From Gorsachius magnificus (lineage: Eukaryota; Chordata; Aves; Pelecaniformes; Ardeidae): 64,000 bases of DNA. The stretch spans positions 15,520,385-15,584,384 of the forward strand of contig CM067084.1 in assembly GCA_034008185.1 (NCBI GenBank), given 5' to 3'. Of the stretch, positions 37,901 to 50,600 are shown in pieces (position 1 is the stretch's first letter; each line of letters opens with the position of its first letter). The notes under the pieces are model-generated. The model was given only the letters and a program-made list of their open reading frames with translations. It searched no databases and was not told the origin of the DNA. The translations under genes were made by a program, and so were the position numbers.

Positions 37901-40900
37901 AATTTAAAAGTCCTAGAGAACTGAATTTGTAAATGCACACTTAACACAGCTCTATCATAATGACGATGCTCTCAGAGCTAGTTCAGTCCATCCATTGACT
38001 GTATGAACTGGGTTGCAGGAAAAAGGTGGGTTGCAGGGCTGCTTTGATATGCCAGTGAAACCAAGGCTTATCCCTCTCCATCTCACACCATTCAAAGGTT
38101 TGTCTGGTTAAGGTGAGAGCTACCTAGAGATAAGTCTGAGGTAATGCTGGTCCCCAGTCTACCAGTAAGAGCTGTTGATCTGAGCATGGTCATTATAATT
38201 TGCTGCATAGTAGGCATGGGCTTTTTTCCTTTCACAGAGCAATGAAGAGAACAGGGGGGAAAAGTGGGATCCAGAACTCATATCTCTGAGTGAAAGTGCC
38301 TCTCAGTGCTTCTTCTGATAAAAAAATCAGTTTCTACTGTGCGCACCCGCCTTGCTAAAGGGGGGTGCCTTGAGCCACTTACTAGGCCTAAAATAGGCAA
38401 GGTGTGGATGAGAGTAACAGATACATCAGCTGCTCCATCAGAAAATTAAAAGGAATTAGTAGAAACTTTATACTATAGCAGTTCTGTCTGTATTGATTAT
38501 AGCTTCACCAGCAGACGGACTGTAAGGAGAACAGTGTTTTTCCGTAACGGTGCATGTGCAATTGGATTTGGATCTGTCAAATTGTGGCTATATGAGATAT
38601 TCAGACACAGTCTGAGTCTGCGTTTTTCAATTTGTTTTGGTGTTTTTTCAGGCAGATGTTGTAAATCAGCTATAAAAATATTAAAGGCAGGCAAAACCCC
38701 CTTCTGGTAGTTTTGAGTGGGATGTGGAATCCACACAGACTTGCTCACACAGGCACTGAAACTGATACGACTCAGCAAAGATTCTGAAGTGACTCGAAAT
38801 GATTTTCTGCTGCCATTTGCCCACTTCTTGGCATGCAGCATCAGCCGCACATCTTATTAGCTTCCCAGAAATCTGTGAAGTGTTGAGCACTGATGCTTTC
38901 CCTCAGCCACAAAGAGACTTGAATACTTTAACCATTAGTCTCCTTTAGCACAGCCAAATAAATACGGTCTAGTGAATGTAATAGGACACTTGTCAATACA
39001 GAGGTGCAGCGCCATGGCAGTTACAGTTTAGAAGTAAGATTCCTATGATGCTTGTAAAGTAATTTAAAGGTAGCCAAAATTTTGCTCCCACTTTTAAATA
39101 AACTTGACTAATTTACCTGGTGATTCACCAGTGAGTTATCAAGTGTTGCTTATTGAATACATAAAAGATTGTCTCCATCTATGGTAAAACACGCATACTA
39201 TTTTAATCAATATTCAAAGTAGTTATCAAGAGGATTTTAGCTGTATCTGCTGACAGATAAATGTACATTAATAATGTACACAAATACAATTTTACTGCTC
39301 TGTCAACTTTCTCTTCTGTAAGCATAGATAAAGGTAATAGCAAGTAGCTGTACAGTAAGCAGGTTTTTGGTCTTATTATCCTGAATTGTTTGTATATACA
39401 AGTCCAATAAGCACAGTCCAAATCATGGTCTTCTATTCAACAGCTACAGCAGTGTGGCCGTATCGTTAAGCAATTGAGTTTGAGCTCGGTGATAAAGCAC
39501 CACAAATTTGTTTCCAGCCTTATACCTTACAGCACTTTAAGAGTGCAGTAGCTGGTGATAATCTGGTATGAACAATCGAATTCCCCTCCCCTCTGTCCTC
39601 ACAGTAAAAGCTGACAGGCTTTCTTGATGGCCTCTTTAAAGTAGAAAAGATGCAAGTATTTTAAAAATACCTATTCTTAAGGGGAAATAAGAGTCTGAAA
39701 AACAGGGACTCCATGAGCATAACGCTAGTGTTTGAAAGCACTTTGACTCACCATCTGTGTCAGTCCCAGAAGTGTCAGAAGAGGCGGACTGCTATGTGTA
39801 AGCAGTTTACCTCATCAGAAACCAAATGCTAGTGGCTATTTATTTGCCTTACTTCCAGAGGATTGATCAGGATGCAAATCTCAGCACTTTTCGTGGTTGT
39901 GGGTAGAATGACAGAGCCGCTGCTGTGAGTGAAGCCCGGTAAGTATCTCTGAAATTATCTCTTATCTCTAGAAAGTGTTCTTAAAGACTAAGTTTTAAGA
40001 AAGTTGATACTTTTTGACATGAACACAAGGTAATTTAAGGTTTTTTGTCTAGCATCAGAGGACAGACTATGTTAGGACAGAGATGTAACTGGAGTCTAGG
40101 ACAGTGCTAGGTGCTTTCATCTTTATAATTGAGGCCTACTGGTTAGGAGAAAGGACATAGTGGTAGTGCTACTTAATAAACGTGGCACCCTCAAGGATAT
40201 CAGTCAAATCTTTTTCTTCAAAATTTACGTGTTTGCCACTATATTTATGACACTCCTTCCAGATCTCTTAACAAAACGGACAATTCCCTTGCTTTCCTAT
40301 TCTTCAAGTGTGGTAATGACTGAGATCTGAACATGGCTAGAGATTAAATTTATTCACCTACTTGGAACAGATTATCCTTTGAGAAAATTACAAGATTTGA
40401 GCTAACTGGCAAGCATATTATTGTTGCTTGTAACACACCTGGCCAATGGAGAAACTGTAACTATACCAGTGTAGGCTACTTACATTCCTTATTGTATGCC
40501 TTATTGTGTGACTATAAAAATACATCTTTAAGGAATTCCCTAATAAAAGTAACTATCTTGCAACAAGTCAGTCTTGACTAACAGGGAGAAAGCAAAAGCT
40601 TACTTTAGTGACTGAGGCAAATAACTGGAATTCATAACACAAGGAGCATTTCCATTAAGCCAGCATTTGCCATATATATGTGTTGCTCAGAGGAGATGTA
40701 TACATAAACTTCCTACGAGTGTTTCTTTTATTTCATATCAAACATTCTGTTATAAACTAAGGGATGCCTATTTAGCCATGAAGGCCTAGCTTAGCATCTA
40801 CAACACCTAAAAAGCAGGTAGTTAGCCCATTGGAATGGCTCAGAATACCTGTGTTAGGTACCCAGACCCTGAGTAGTATCAGTGGAGTACAAAAGCTATT

Positions 40901-43900
40901 TCTGGACCTAATCAGGTTGCTTTGGTGACAGTATGAGCATAACCCGTGCTTTGGTTATGGGAGGGAGAACATTTGTCCACCCCCCTGCTTAACACCACTG
41001 TTACTCTATCAAGTCCTAAAAAGACCACAAACCCCATGCATTTTGGTTAGCACACCACCTTTTCCATATGGACTTGCACATTTTAACTATGTGGGGCAGC
41101 TGCCATGGCCATTAGAGATCATAAACATCTCCTGTAAATTCTTGCTAAACCCCCAATAAAGGCTGTGTTTGTTAAACTTCTAATTTAACATCCTAAAGGC
41201 TGCTATTGTCCTGTAGCCCCAGAACTGAAATGTGCTCTTTTTTATCTGTTTTTTCTGTCTGGGTTTTTTTTTTTTTTTGGTACTTAGTTTGCATTTTAGA
41301 TACTGATTTTTCTGCCACTTCTTTATATGTGTATGTTATATATGGTTGTAAAACTTACTTTGACAGCCTAGGTAGTACAATGTTTTTGGTTTGGTTTTTT
41401 TTTTTTCTGAATAGAGTAGTATATCTTTCTTCAGCTTATCTGCTGTATATATGCTGTGTACATAAGTTCTCAGTTTTCATCAAAGGGACTACATTTTCCA
41501 GTGCTCTGCATGTCAAGAGATTCAGGGAGAAGTGGAAGTTGATGAGTTATGCAAGATGCAGTAACATTTCTTTCCAGCTCTTTAGTGGCTTCCAACTTGA
41601 TCCAGATAATCTATAGATAACAAAACCTGTAAAAATACTAACACTGGTAGCGTAATTTTTGAGATTTAGAGCCAAAACTCAGCCTAGGATGGCTGGAGGC
41701 AATAGTGCACACCATTACTTAGTTACTCTTCCCAGTTATCAGTATCCTTTATTAATGTTAATTTTTACATAATTGCTTGACAACAACAATATGCTTGCCA
41801 TAAAATAAAAAAAATGAAGTGTTTATTACATAAAAAGAAACATACCAAGGATATAGCTATATTGGCCAGTCTGAAAAGGACTGTTTCATATTATGGTGAT
41901 TTTCTTATAACCAAAATAGCCATGAATTTTCTTAAAATATTGTCTAAGTTCTGTAGAAACTGCAATACCACAAGGTGGCTGCAAGAGAGATTTTAGTATA
42001 ATATATTATTAGAATTGTTATTCTATTTCTGTGGTTGTGTGAAACTGGAAACAAAGTCTAGTGGCTTCTTTAATTGGTTGGAAACAGAAGTGCCAAGGTA
42101 TTAAAAGGACTCTCTCTTCCAAGAAGCAGTTTCAAAGAATGTTTATCAGTATGAAAATGGCTATCTGTGTATGTGTATAAGAGTTCTACATGGCTAAATG
42201 ACTTGGCAGCTATTTCTGTCTGTCGATGTGTGTTTCTGATACCACAGCTCACTTTCAATAAATGCACAAATAAGGTTTGGATTATTCTGCAATTTATTCA
42301 ATTCAGCGAATGGTGAGCTGCAGACAGGAAGATTGTATGAACTGTTTGGTTTTCTCCTTTTTTAAACAAACTCCCTCGTTATCGAAGATGCTAATTCAGA
42401 AAACAATATGAATGTAAAATTAAGAATTTTAAATCTCATTAGCTCCTGTAAATCTCATCCAGGCTTTTTAAATGATTTGCTGAATAGGAGACAGTTCTCA
42501 GCTACATTAGGATTAATATGCTTCTCACTCTTAGCTTTTCTAAGCAGTTAATCCTGTGCAAAATCCACCTTCACTCTTCTGACAGCCCCCTTTTTTTTTT
42601 TTTAGCTTGCTTTTAGGAACTTGTTCTGATTTTTTTGAAATTCATTTGTGCATCTAAAAATATTGGGATATCGGCTTGGCTATCACAGGTTGACGTGATT
42701 GCTGAGGTTTAGTTATGTGCCATGAGTAATGGGAAAAAATGTAACCATTCTACAGCATTTTAAAGTTAAAGCTTAGTACCTTTGAATATGTACGCAACTA
42801 CAGGGGAGTTTATACCTAGCTGTTGCATTCGCATCTACTAATACTTTTTCTGTTTATCTCATTTTTTCAAAACCAGTTAAGACAAATCTATGTACATATT
42901 TATGAAAGAAATTAAACTTGTTTGTTAGTCAGAAATTCTGGTGTAAATACACTGTGGTCTCTGAAAGGCTATAAATATAGAACAATATGAACATATATGT
43001 TGTTTATGACAGCTATTTTTCTGTTTGTTTTATCCCTTCACTCTTGACTTACTCATGTGGCTTTTAAAACTTGTGGCCTTCATGGTGCTAAAAGCTATAA
43101 AGAATAAACCCCTAGGTTAAAGTCTAGCCCATTCATTTTCCTGAATAAGCACTAACACTAAAAAATTTTGTTGCGTCCCAGCTAAAGCTGATAACTGTAC
43201 TAGTGACAAGATGTTTCTGTACATGGACTTTGTACAGGCACAGATGGCTCCTCTTTAACTGTTGATAACAGTTGAGATCAGCCTCCCTGTTTGCAGATTC
43301 ACTGAACATTACTTACGGCTGTGCAGCTCCCTGGCCAGCAAACTTTCATTTGCTCGTTCTTCTTCCCTGTCTTTCTGTGACCCCCTGGAAGCAGTCCAGA
43401 GGCATCTTGAATTCTACGAATTCCTGCAGTTCTGTGGGTCACCGGCTGAAAACTGTTCTAGGCTCTAGGCCTATTCACAGAACTGCTTTAAAAATTGTCG
43501 AAAAGATTGTTATCTTGAAACCCCTTACTGTTTCATAATGCATAGACACAATCACTTTTGTTTTCAGTATTAAATGTTAACTGAATTTCATCAAAGTTCA
43601 GTTAACTCTTTAGCTAGTTAAAATATGAAGAGGAAAATCTATGAACATTTTGCAGCTTATTTTCTCTTGGTTTTAATCTGCATTTAAAACTAATAGGTTT
43701 TACATTTTTAATAAGCTGAAATAAAATACTGCTAACATAAATTAAAACACTTCATACTGCTCAAGCTACAGATTTTAGCTTTTGTGTTGAGATTTGAGAG
43801 ATTCAAACCACAAGCTTCCCACAGATTTTGAAGTGACCCAGACAATAAAACTGCATATGGCTCTGAAAATCAGGCTCCATGCTTGCCTGTGTAGTGTTGT

Positions 43901-46900
43901 TGGCCAGAATAGCTATTCAGGGTAATTGTGCATATGTGTACTGGCTTCCAAAATAAATCAATGATTTTGTGGAATAAAAATGTCACAGTGGGGAGTCATT
44001 CCAGGCTTACACCATCAAAACCATTCCAGAATAGCTGCAGTATTTGCTTTGCCCATGCAGTCCTGCCATGGTGTCCATGCTTGTCCATGTTTTCTTGGCT
44101 TGTCTGATTTAAAGCTTCTACTTGCTCATATAAACTAGATTTTAAAAAGAAGAGAGGTATTAATGGAAACTCCTAATTGCTTTACGCTAACAACAAATAC
44201 TAGCTCAACATCTAGGTCATTTAAAAACAGTGACATTCTGAAAACGTGCTTCTCTCTTAATCTCCACTATTATATACAGTGACACTATTTTTTTTCCTAC
44301 CATGTATCAGTTATGTATCTCAGGCTGCATGTTCAGTAAGCAAAAGGTGGCCTTGCACAAACTACACTGACAATGTGATTTGAGCAAACGTCTTGGCTTA
44401 AAGCTAAAAATATTATCTCACATTATAAAAATTCTATGTATTTCCACAGTGCATAATTTCATTGTATGAATTATGTTTTTTTAAAGTGTTAACAGAAAAA
44501 CAGGAGGATGTCCCAATGCAGAAGCTGCAGAAAGCAACAGGTATGGCTTTTGACACAAACTCTGGACAGCGATGCTAAAATTAGAGGTTGATGAAGACCT
44601 AGAATGTAATTTGGAACATAGCTAGAATGCCTGAACATAAGAACTCCTCACATGAAGACAGACTAATGCATGTAGCCTAACTTCCATTTTGGAGCAAAGT
44701 GGCCAGCCACAAATGCTTAGGATAAAGACAACAAGAAAAAGAAAACAGTGATATCTGCTTGTTAACCCTCTGAGGTAGTCTGCCATCACGTTCAAAACAA
44801 GCTGGAAGTTCAGATGACCCTTGCAGAAGTGTACTAGAGCATTCTAAATAGTTCAACCCGTGTTGCCCCATTCAGGTGATAAGTCAGGGTATGACGTGCC
44901 AGTACAAACAGAGTCATCACATACTAGATTTGGAAATTAATTCAGAAAGCTGATGTGCCAAGGCCAGAGGGAACCCAGTAAGATAAACCTGACTATTCAA
45001 GGTCAAAAACCAGGAAAATAATGACTATGTTATCCAAGCCAAGTGCTGGAATGAGATGGGCTGGTCTGGGGATGTATTTAGCTGAACGCTGGGATTAGTT
45101 TTCGTGTCGTTTGCATCTTGTTGTTGTTTGACATAGTGTCCAAGAATTTGCAAGATCTGACGGAGGTTTGTTTTTCTAATAGCTGAGGCAAAGTCTCCGG
45201 ACAATATCCACAAAGGATGACCCTGAGGATTCCAAGATGTTTAATAATTTTGTGCTTCAGCCTTTCCCTGATACACACCTATCATACAGAGATACATACA
45301 AGCATACATACAGAGATATTTTCAGGGTCATTCCCTTTCTGCATAAAACTTAGTAGGAATATAATTGCCTCGAGACCTCTATGCTTTCTCAAATTTGGCT
45401 GCAGTTGCCCCATGGATGCAGAAGGTGTTCAGGTTGGGAGAAAGATATGTGCAGAGACACTGTGATTGTAATGATTTTGTTTCCATTAGGACAAAGAATA
45501 AAGAGAAATTTTATTAGTAATTCTTAAGAAGTTCAGGAACATCTCAGCTTTCTGAAACTCTTAATGATAAAGGAAAAATCTCTTATCTATTAATGCAACA
45601 TGCATATCCTTTACCTTCTCTGTAATGGGCCTTGTTGCAAAATAATCACAGCTGATGTGAGGACAGTGGTTCAGCCTAAAATCAGAATTCCATCATTGTG
45701 TTAAAACCAAAAAAATTCTCATTCTCAGACTGTGCCTTTAGCTTAGTAACTACAAGGAGGGGAGAGATGTATTATTGTTGAAGTGGGAGGTGTCAAAATT
45801 CTAGCAAATAGCTGCTCATCTGGAGTATGCTCACCCCGTGTGCATCAAATTGATTCCTCTGTTGTACTCAAATCATAAGAGTCACCTAGACAATGGGCCT
45901 ATAGGTAACAAAGAGGATATGTACACGCTATGAGTGGTACACAGGGCTGCTCGTAGTGTCTTTCCAGAAGGCAAGGTGTCTCCATCAGTGGCATGTCTAT
46001 TGTAATTAAGAGAAATGGCAACTTAGCATGATCTTAAACTCTGATTTGGGAAAATAAAAATGCAGCCTGGAACCCATCTCTAGAAAGTTGTCAATGCTAG
46101 TCTTCTTTTAGCCATCTAGGTATCTTTTTCATATATTACTGCTTAGATTATATTGGTCCGCAATCTGGATGAGCTGCTGTGGAAGCTTTTTTGGTCTGAG
46201 AGCAAAAGCATTATAACTATCATCACAGTTATTGCCTTTGCTAGTAGTCAGGGTAGGAAGATAAAATATCAGCTGGAAGTAGAGGCTAGCACTTTGTAGC
46301 TTACCAAAGCCCATGGCTGCCTATCCTCTCCAATTTGTGAGGCCTGGAAGATGAAGGAGATTTTAGAATGTTTCTAGTCTTTCTCCTTACGAAGAGGGCA
46401 TTGAAAATATGGCATGATTAAAAAGTATAGATCACTCAGGTGGAAGACTGGTCACAGATTTTTCTGCGAGTTAACAGGTTATTTGCAGTTCTTTGTCAGA
46501 AACTTAGTTCTGGAAAGAAAAACATATCTATATACCACGGGCTTGCAGGGAAGGCAATCTGTGATGCTATCAACCAGAGCATGAGGCTATGGCAAGCTCC
46601 CTCATAGGTAGCGGGAAGGAGCATCTCAGTAACACAGGATGCAGTTTGACCAGGTAGAGCACACAGCACTGATAGTAACTACCTGGCTGACCTAAGTAAT
46701 ATGGGCCGAACATTCAAAAGACCTAAAATTGCATTAGGTATTGTATTACAGTATTACGAATTACAGGATTTTCTTGTTCCAAACAGCATTACAGGATAGG
46801 AAAGCTGTATTTTCTCCTACTATGGAAAAAGAATTAATGTTTCAGAACCTGTCCTATGCAGCAGTGTTGGCAAGTTTTGTAGGCGTTACACCTTTGGAAG

Positions 46901-47500
46901 ATTTAGGATGAAAATGAAAAGTGCTTCTTTCTGGCAATAAGGAAAATACTTTCGATACTGAAACCAGCTATAAGACGATACATTAAGGACAGCTCAGAGT
47001 TTGTGCTGTGCAGGCTCCTTTTAGAAACAGATATCTTTCTTCTGTGTCTGCACAACTCTTCCCTGTGAGCACTCTGACCAGCTCCACATCGCTGCTCATG
47101 CCACTACAGGCTGCTCACAGCTGAAACTTGGCTGTAGTTTTTCTTCTGAGCTGGATATCTGCAGCCACTAAATGTATATTGACTGGCTATCCTGCTCTGT
47201 GGGTCCCTCTTGCCATCAGTCTCCTTGCTGTCACTGCATCTTTGCTTGCCTGACTGCTTCTACAAAAGGTGCTCTTTAATTGTGGTGGCAGCTAATTGTT
47301 GGGAATTTGATAGCCAAACACTGAGATGCCAAAACAAAATAGGTATGTTTGAAAATTCAGGCTCTCCATCTTAATCCCGTGACAATATCCTGGCATCAGT
47401 GTAATACTGAAAGGTTGCTGAAAGCCCTAGACCTTTGTTATTGGCCATACTTTGTTGTCTCTTGGATTTCTTTAAAGTGTTGTTCATCGTTTTCTGCCAG
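28977..47500. other. Gene-poor AT-rich stretch
   Basis: No exon cluster, RNA gene or long repeat recognised apart from the CR1 tail at 36.8 kb. The longest open frame (41,206-41,616, plus) is rich in Phe, Tyr and Leu from T-rich DNA and is not credible. I looked for SMAD1 coding segments, expected downstream of OTUD4, and saw none. Confidence 0.4.
36789..36815 (+). repeat. CR1-like 8-mer tail
   Basis: Three tandem 8-mers close to ATTCTGTG, the terminal repeat of CR1 LINEs. The sequence before it is too diverged to assign. Confidence 0.4.
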
Positions 47501-47519
47501 TCACTCTCGATGAAGTATT

Positions 47520-47672
47520 TTTCCCATTAGCAAGGCAACCATATGTGTATTCCTGCCTGTCTTACAAGCCAAGATAGACAGCAGCATGGAGCTGAAGCTA
47601 CTCCACCAGGAGCTGCCTGACATGACTCAGAAACAACAGCATCAGCTGGGTGATACTACCAATGTTAAATGA
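47520..47672 (+). other. Short open segment with good start context
   Basis: An open frame running to TGA at 47,670-47,672. Inside it an ATG at 47,586 with a favourable context (GCAGCATGG) starts 28 codons rich in Gln and Leu (MELKLLHQELPDMTQKQQ...). It reads like a short amphipathic helix. No splice sites or homologue support it; it could be a fossil exon or chance. Confidence 0.15.
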
Positions 47673-50600
47673 AAACTACATGTAGAGGCAGCGCTGAAGA
47701 CATCTGGGGCCCACTCAAAAGAGTTGTGGTCAAATGGCAGGGAAAGGGTACAGCAGAGAAATTAGCTTCTCACATCTAAAGCAACGGCTGAAGATAGGTA
47801 TCAGTACATGCTGTGGAACTGGAAGTACTGAAGGTAGAGGAATGCATTTATGTTGTGGACAATATCAGCCATAAATCTTAACTGTCTGTAGCGTTTAATA
47901 ATCTAGAGTTCAGCTGAATATGTAGGCAGCTTCTCTTCACCTTTTGCTGCTGTTAGCTCAGGCTCTGGCTTGTTTGGAGAACTGTCATTTGAAAATATTA
48001 TGTATGCCAGCAATTATGCCAAAGTGTTCTGTCAGTAGAGTGGATCAAGTAGTCAAAATGATGCACCATTTACAAAGTGCTTAGTTTCTCATTTGCTTAC
48101 TACAGCACATGAATAAACATCAAGCCGTGGTCTACACTGAAGAAAAACTTTCCCACAAATTCTTAACACTTCTAACCCATATTTGTGGAGGAGATTTAAA
48201 AATCAGTGGTGGTGTGTAGTTTCAGCTCTGGGGACACACTGCACTTGCAAAGTGTTTTTAAGGTTAGGAGACTCTTCTTCACTCTATTTGTTTCCATTTC
48301 AGGATACTAGGTCTCTCAGGCTTTGCTAACAAAAGGGTTTCCTTTCAACATCACTGTGGGAAAAACACAACTACATTTGAATATAGTCTGTATGACAGCT
48401 TCCTCAGGCTCTACAGCTGACAGCTATACTGATTAAGAGTTACAGGTTCAAAAAATCTCCCAGTAGGCAAGGCCCTGGTAAATTTAATAGGAGTTACCAC
48501 ATGATGACTACAGAATCAACTGTTGTTTTTCCCATATAAAGACTTGTTTGAGAAAACAGGTCCTCAGGAAGACTTCTTTAAATACAAACCAAGTATTGGA
48601 ATGTTTTAAGAAGCATCACACTAGTACAAACTTAGTCATTCAAGGACTTTTTGTCACTAGCCTGTAGGTAGATTAGCAAAACAAAAGCATTCATAGCTCA
48701 AGGTCCTTTCTGCCTGTTGTAGCATTCAAACAAACCCATTTCTGAGTTTTCCCTTTGCACCTTTTTCCCTAGACTGATTAGCCAATGTTTGTTGTCTGTA
48801 GTTTTGTAATTTCCACTCCTTGGAAGATATGTAAATTAAGGAAACTTTATTATCTTGGAGCTTTGTATTTCCCTGAAAAAAGCAAAAGGTTTTCTGCTAA
48901 GGTTATGTGTGAAAAGTCACCTTCTCATATGTAAAGAGCTCAGCCTTCTGTCTTTGTTTTGATGTGGGTGTGGATTAAGCGTTTAACAAAAAGTGTTGGT
49001 AAAGTTCACACTACTTAATGCTTTTGTGAAGACTTGCTGAAATACAAACTTTCTAAAATAAAACCTAATTCAAGTCTTCTCAATAAACAAACTTATTTTA
49101 AGTCTTTCTTTAGCTCGTTGATACCTGGGAACCTTTGCTCAGTTTAAATACTGTCTACATCAAAAAGGAGTCCTGTCTTTTATATTTGAAAGGTTGGGTG
49201 TTTTTCCTAACTCTAACATTTGTTCTAATAACAGACATTACCTCTTCCCGCAAACCTTGCTTTATTATGTTGTAAAGCATAGCAGAAATAGAAGGAATTC
49301 AAGAGGTTTTTACAGAGAGATTTCTGAATGATAGACTAAAAAGATCAGAACATTTTTAGAGAGGGAGCCAAATGCCTGACAGAGGTATAACAAATTTTTA
49401 AAAAGGCAGAAAGAAAATAAATTGAACACACTCACAGAATGTCAGAACAAAGGTTTTGCAACTAAACTGAAGAGCAAGAATACAAATGTTTTTCACTGGG
49501 AAAAAAAGGTGGGATTTTTCCCCTTCTATGTCTTTACTTAAAATGTCCCCTGTCCTAATGCCTATTACCTTCGTGTCTCTGTTGCAAGAACAGATGAATT
49601 TTAATATTCATCTTTTTGCAAAGATTTTTCAAATTTCTACAAAACGTCAAATTTAATTTTATCACTCAATATAGTCTTCCAACTGAGTGCTGATTTTTCT
49701 TTCAGCTACTCTTTAACATCTGCACGGGGCCTAGGAGAAGGAGCAGCTTAAGTTGTTCAACAGTGAACACTTCAGAAGCTGGTAAAGCAGCAGTATGGAG
49801 ATGTCATTGCCAACCCCGTCTGCTGAGAGGAGGTTTGCAGTGGGATTTAATATGAATATTCAGTTCTAACAAGCAGCTGCCTCCCTAGGGAATGTTGTAT
49901 CAAACCACAAATCACAGCGCAAAAAGAGACAGCGTCCAGCACGCCTCTTGGGTGCTAGCAGTCCTACCCATATTTTCAGATAGACACTTCTTGCCTTGTG
50001 CTCTGCTATTTTTTTATGTAGTCTGTGAGGCCTGTACTAGGTAGTGAGTGGCACAAGAAGCAAAGAAGCAATTGGTTTGCCCTTCCAGAAAGCACTGAAG
50101 TAGCCAAAAACTAGAAGCCTTTTGGGTGTAATTGCCCTGGAGTTACATCTGGCAAGGGCATTGTAAATGCAAGTCTACATAGAACCTTCAGGTAAACTAC
50201 GGTCAATTGTACTGATCCTGAAAAGTTCTTTGCTCTGATCTGTTTTCATTGCACCTATTTGTAGCCTGGTGATCAGATTAAGGTTTGTGTTCACCGTATT
50301 TCTTTTGCATTGGAAATGCTGTTTGTGTTAATTTTATCTTGATTTAGTACAGCAGCATACAGAATTTTCTTTGAAATATGAAGGATTAAGAGTTTTACCA
50401 GGAAGCTTCTGTGATTTGAGAACTCCCCAGAGAAAGGCTGACTTCCATTGCTTTTGCAGTCAGATTAAAGTCACTTCCTACATCTGCCTGGTTATATCAT
50501 TCATACGTACCGTACATAGGTGGGTCATCATGATTTGTAATTAGGACATGTTGTTTGGGACCCAGGAAGGTCTTATTTTCCAACACCAGCTCTGCCACTG

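Noticed and set aside
41206..41616. 136-codon plus-strand frame
   Set aside because: Translation of T-rich DNA with Phe, Tyr and Leu runs; no splice or homology support.
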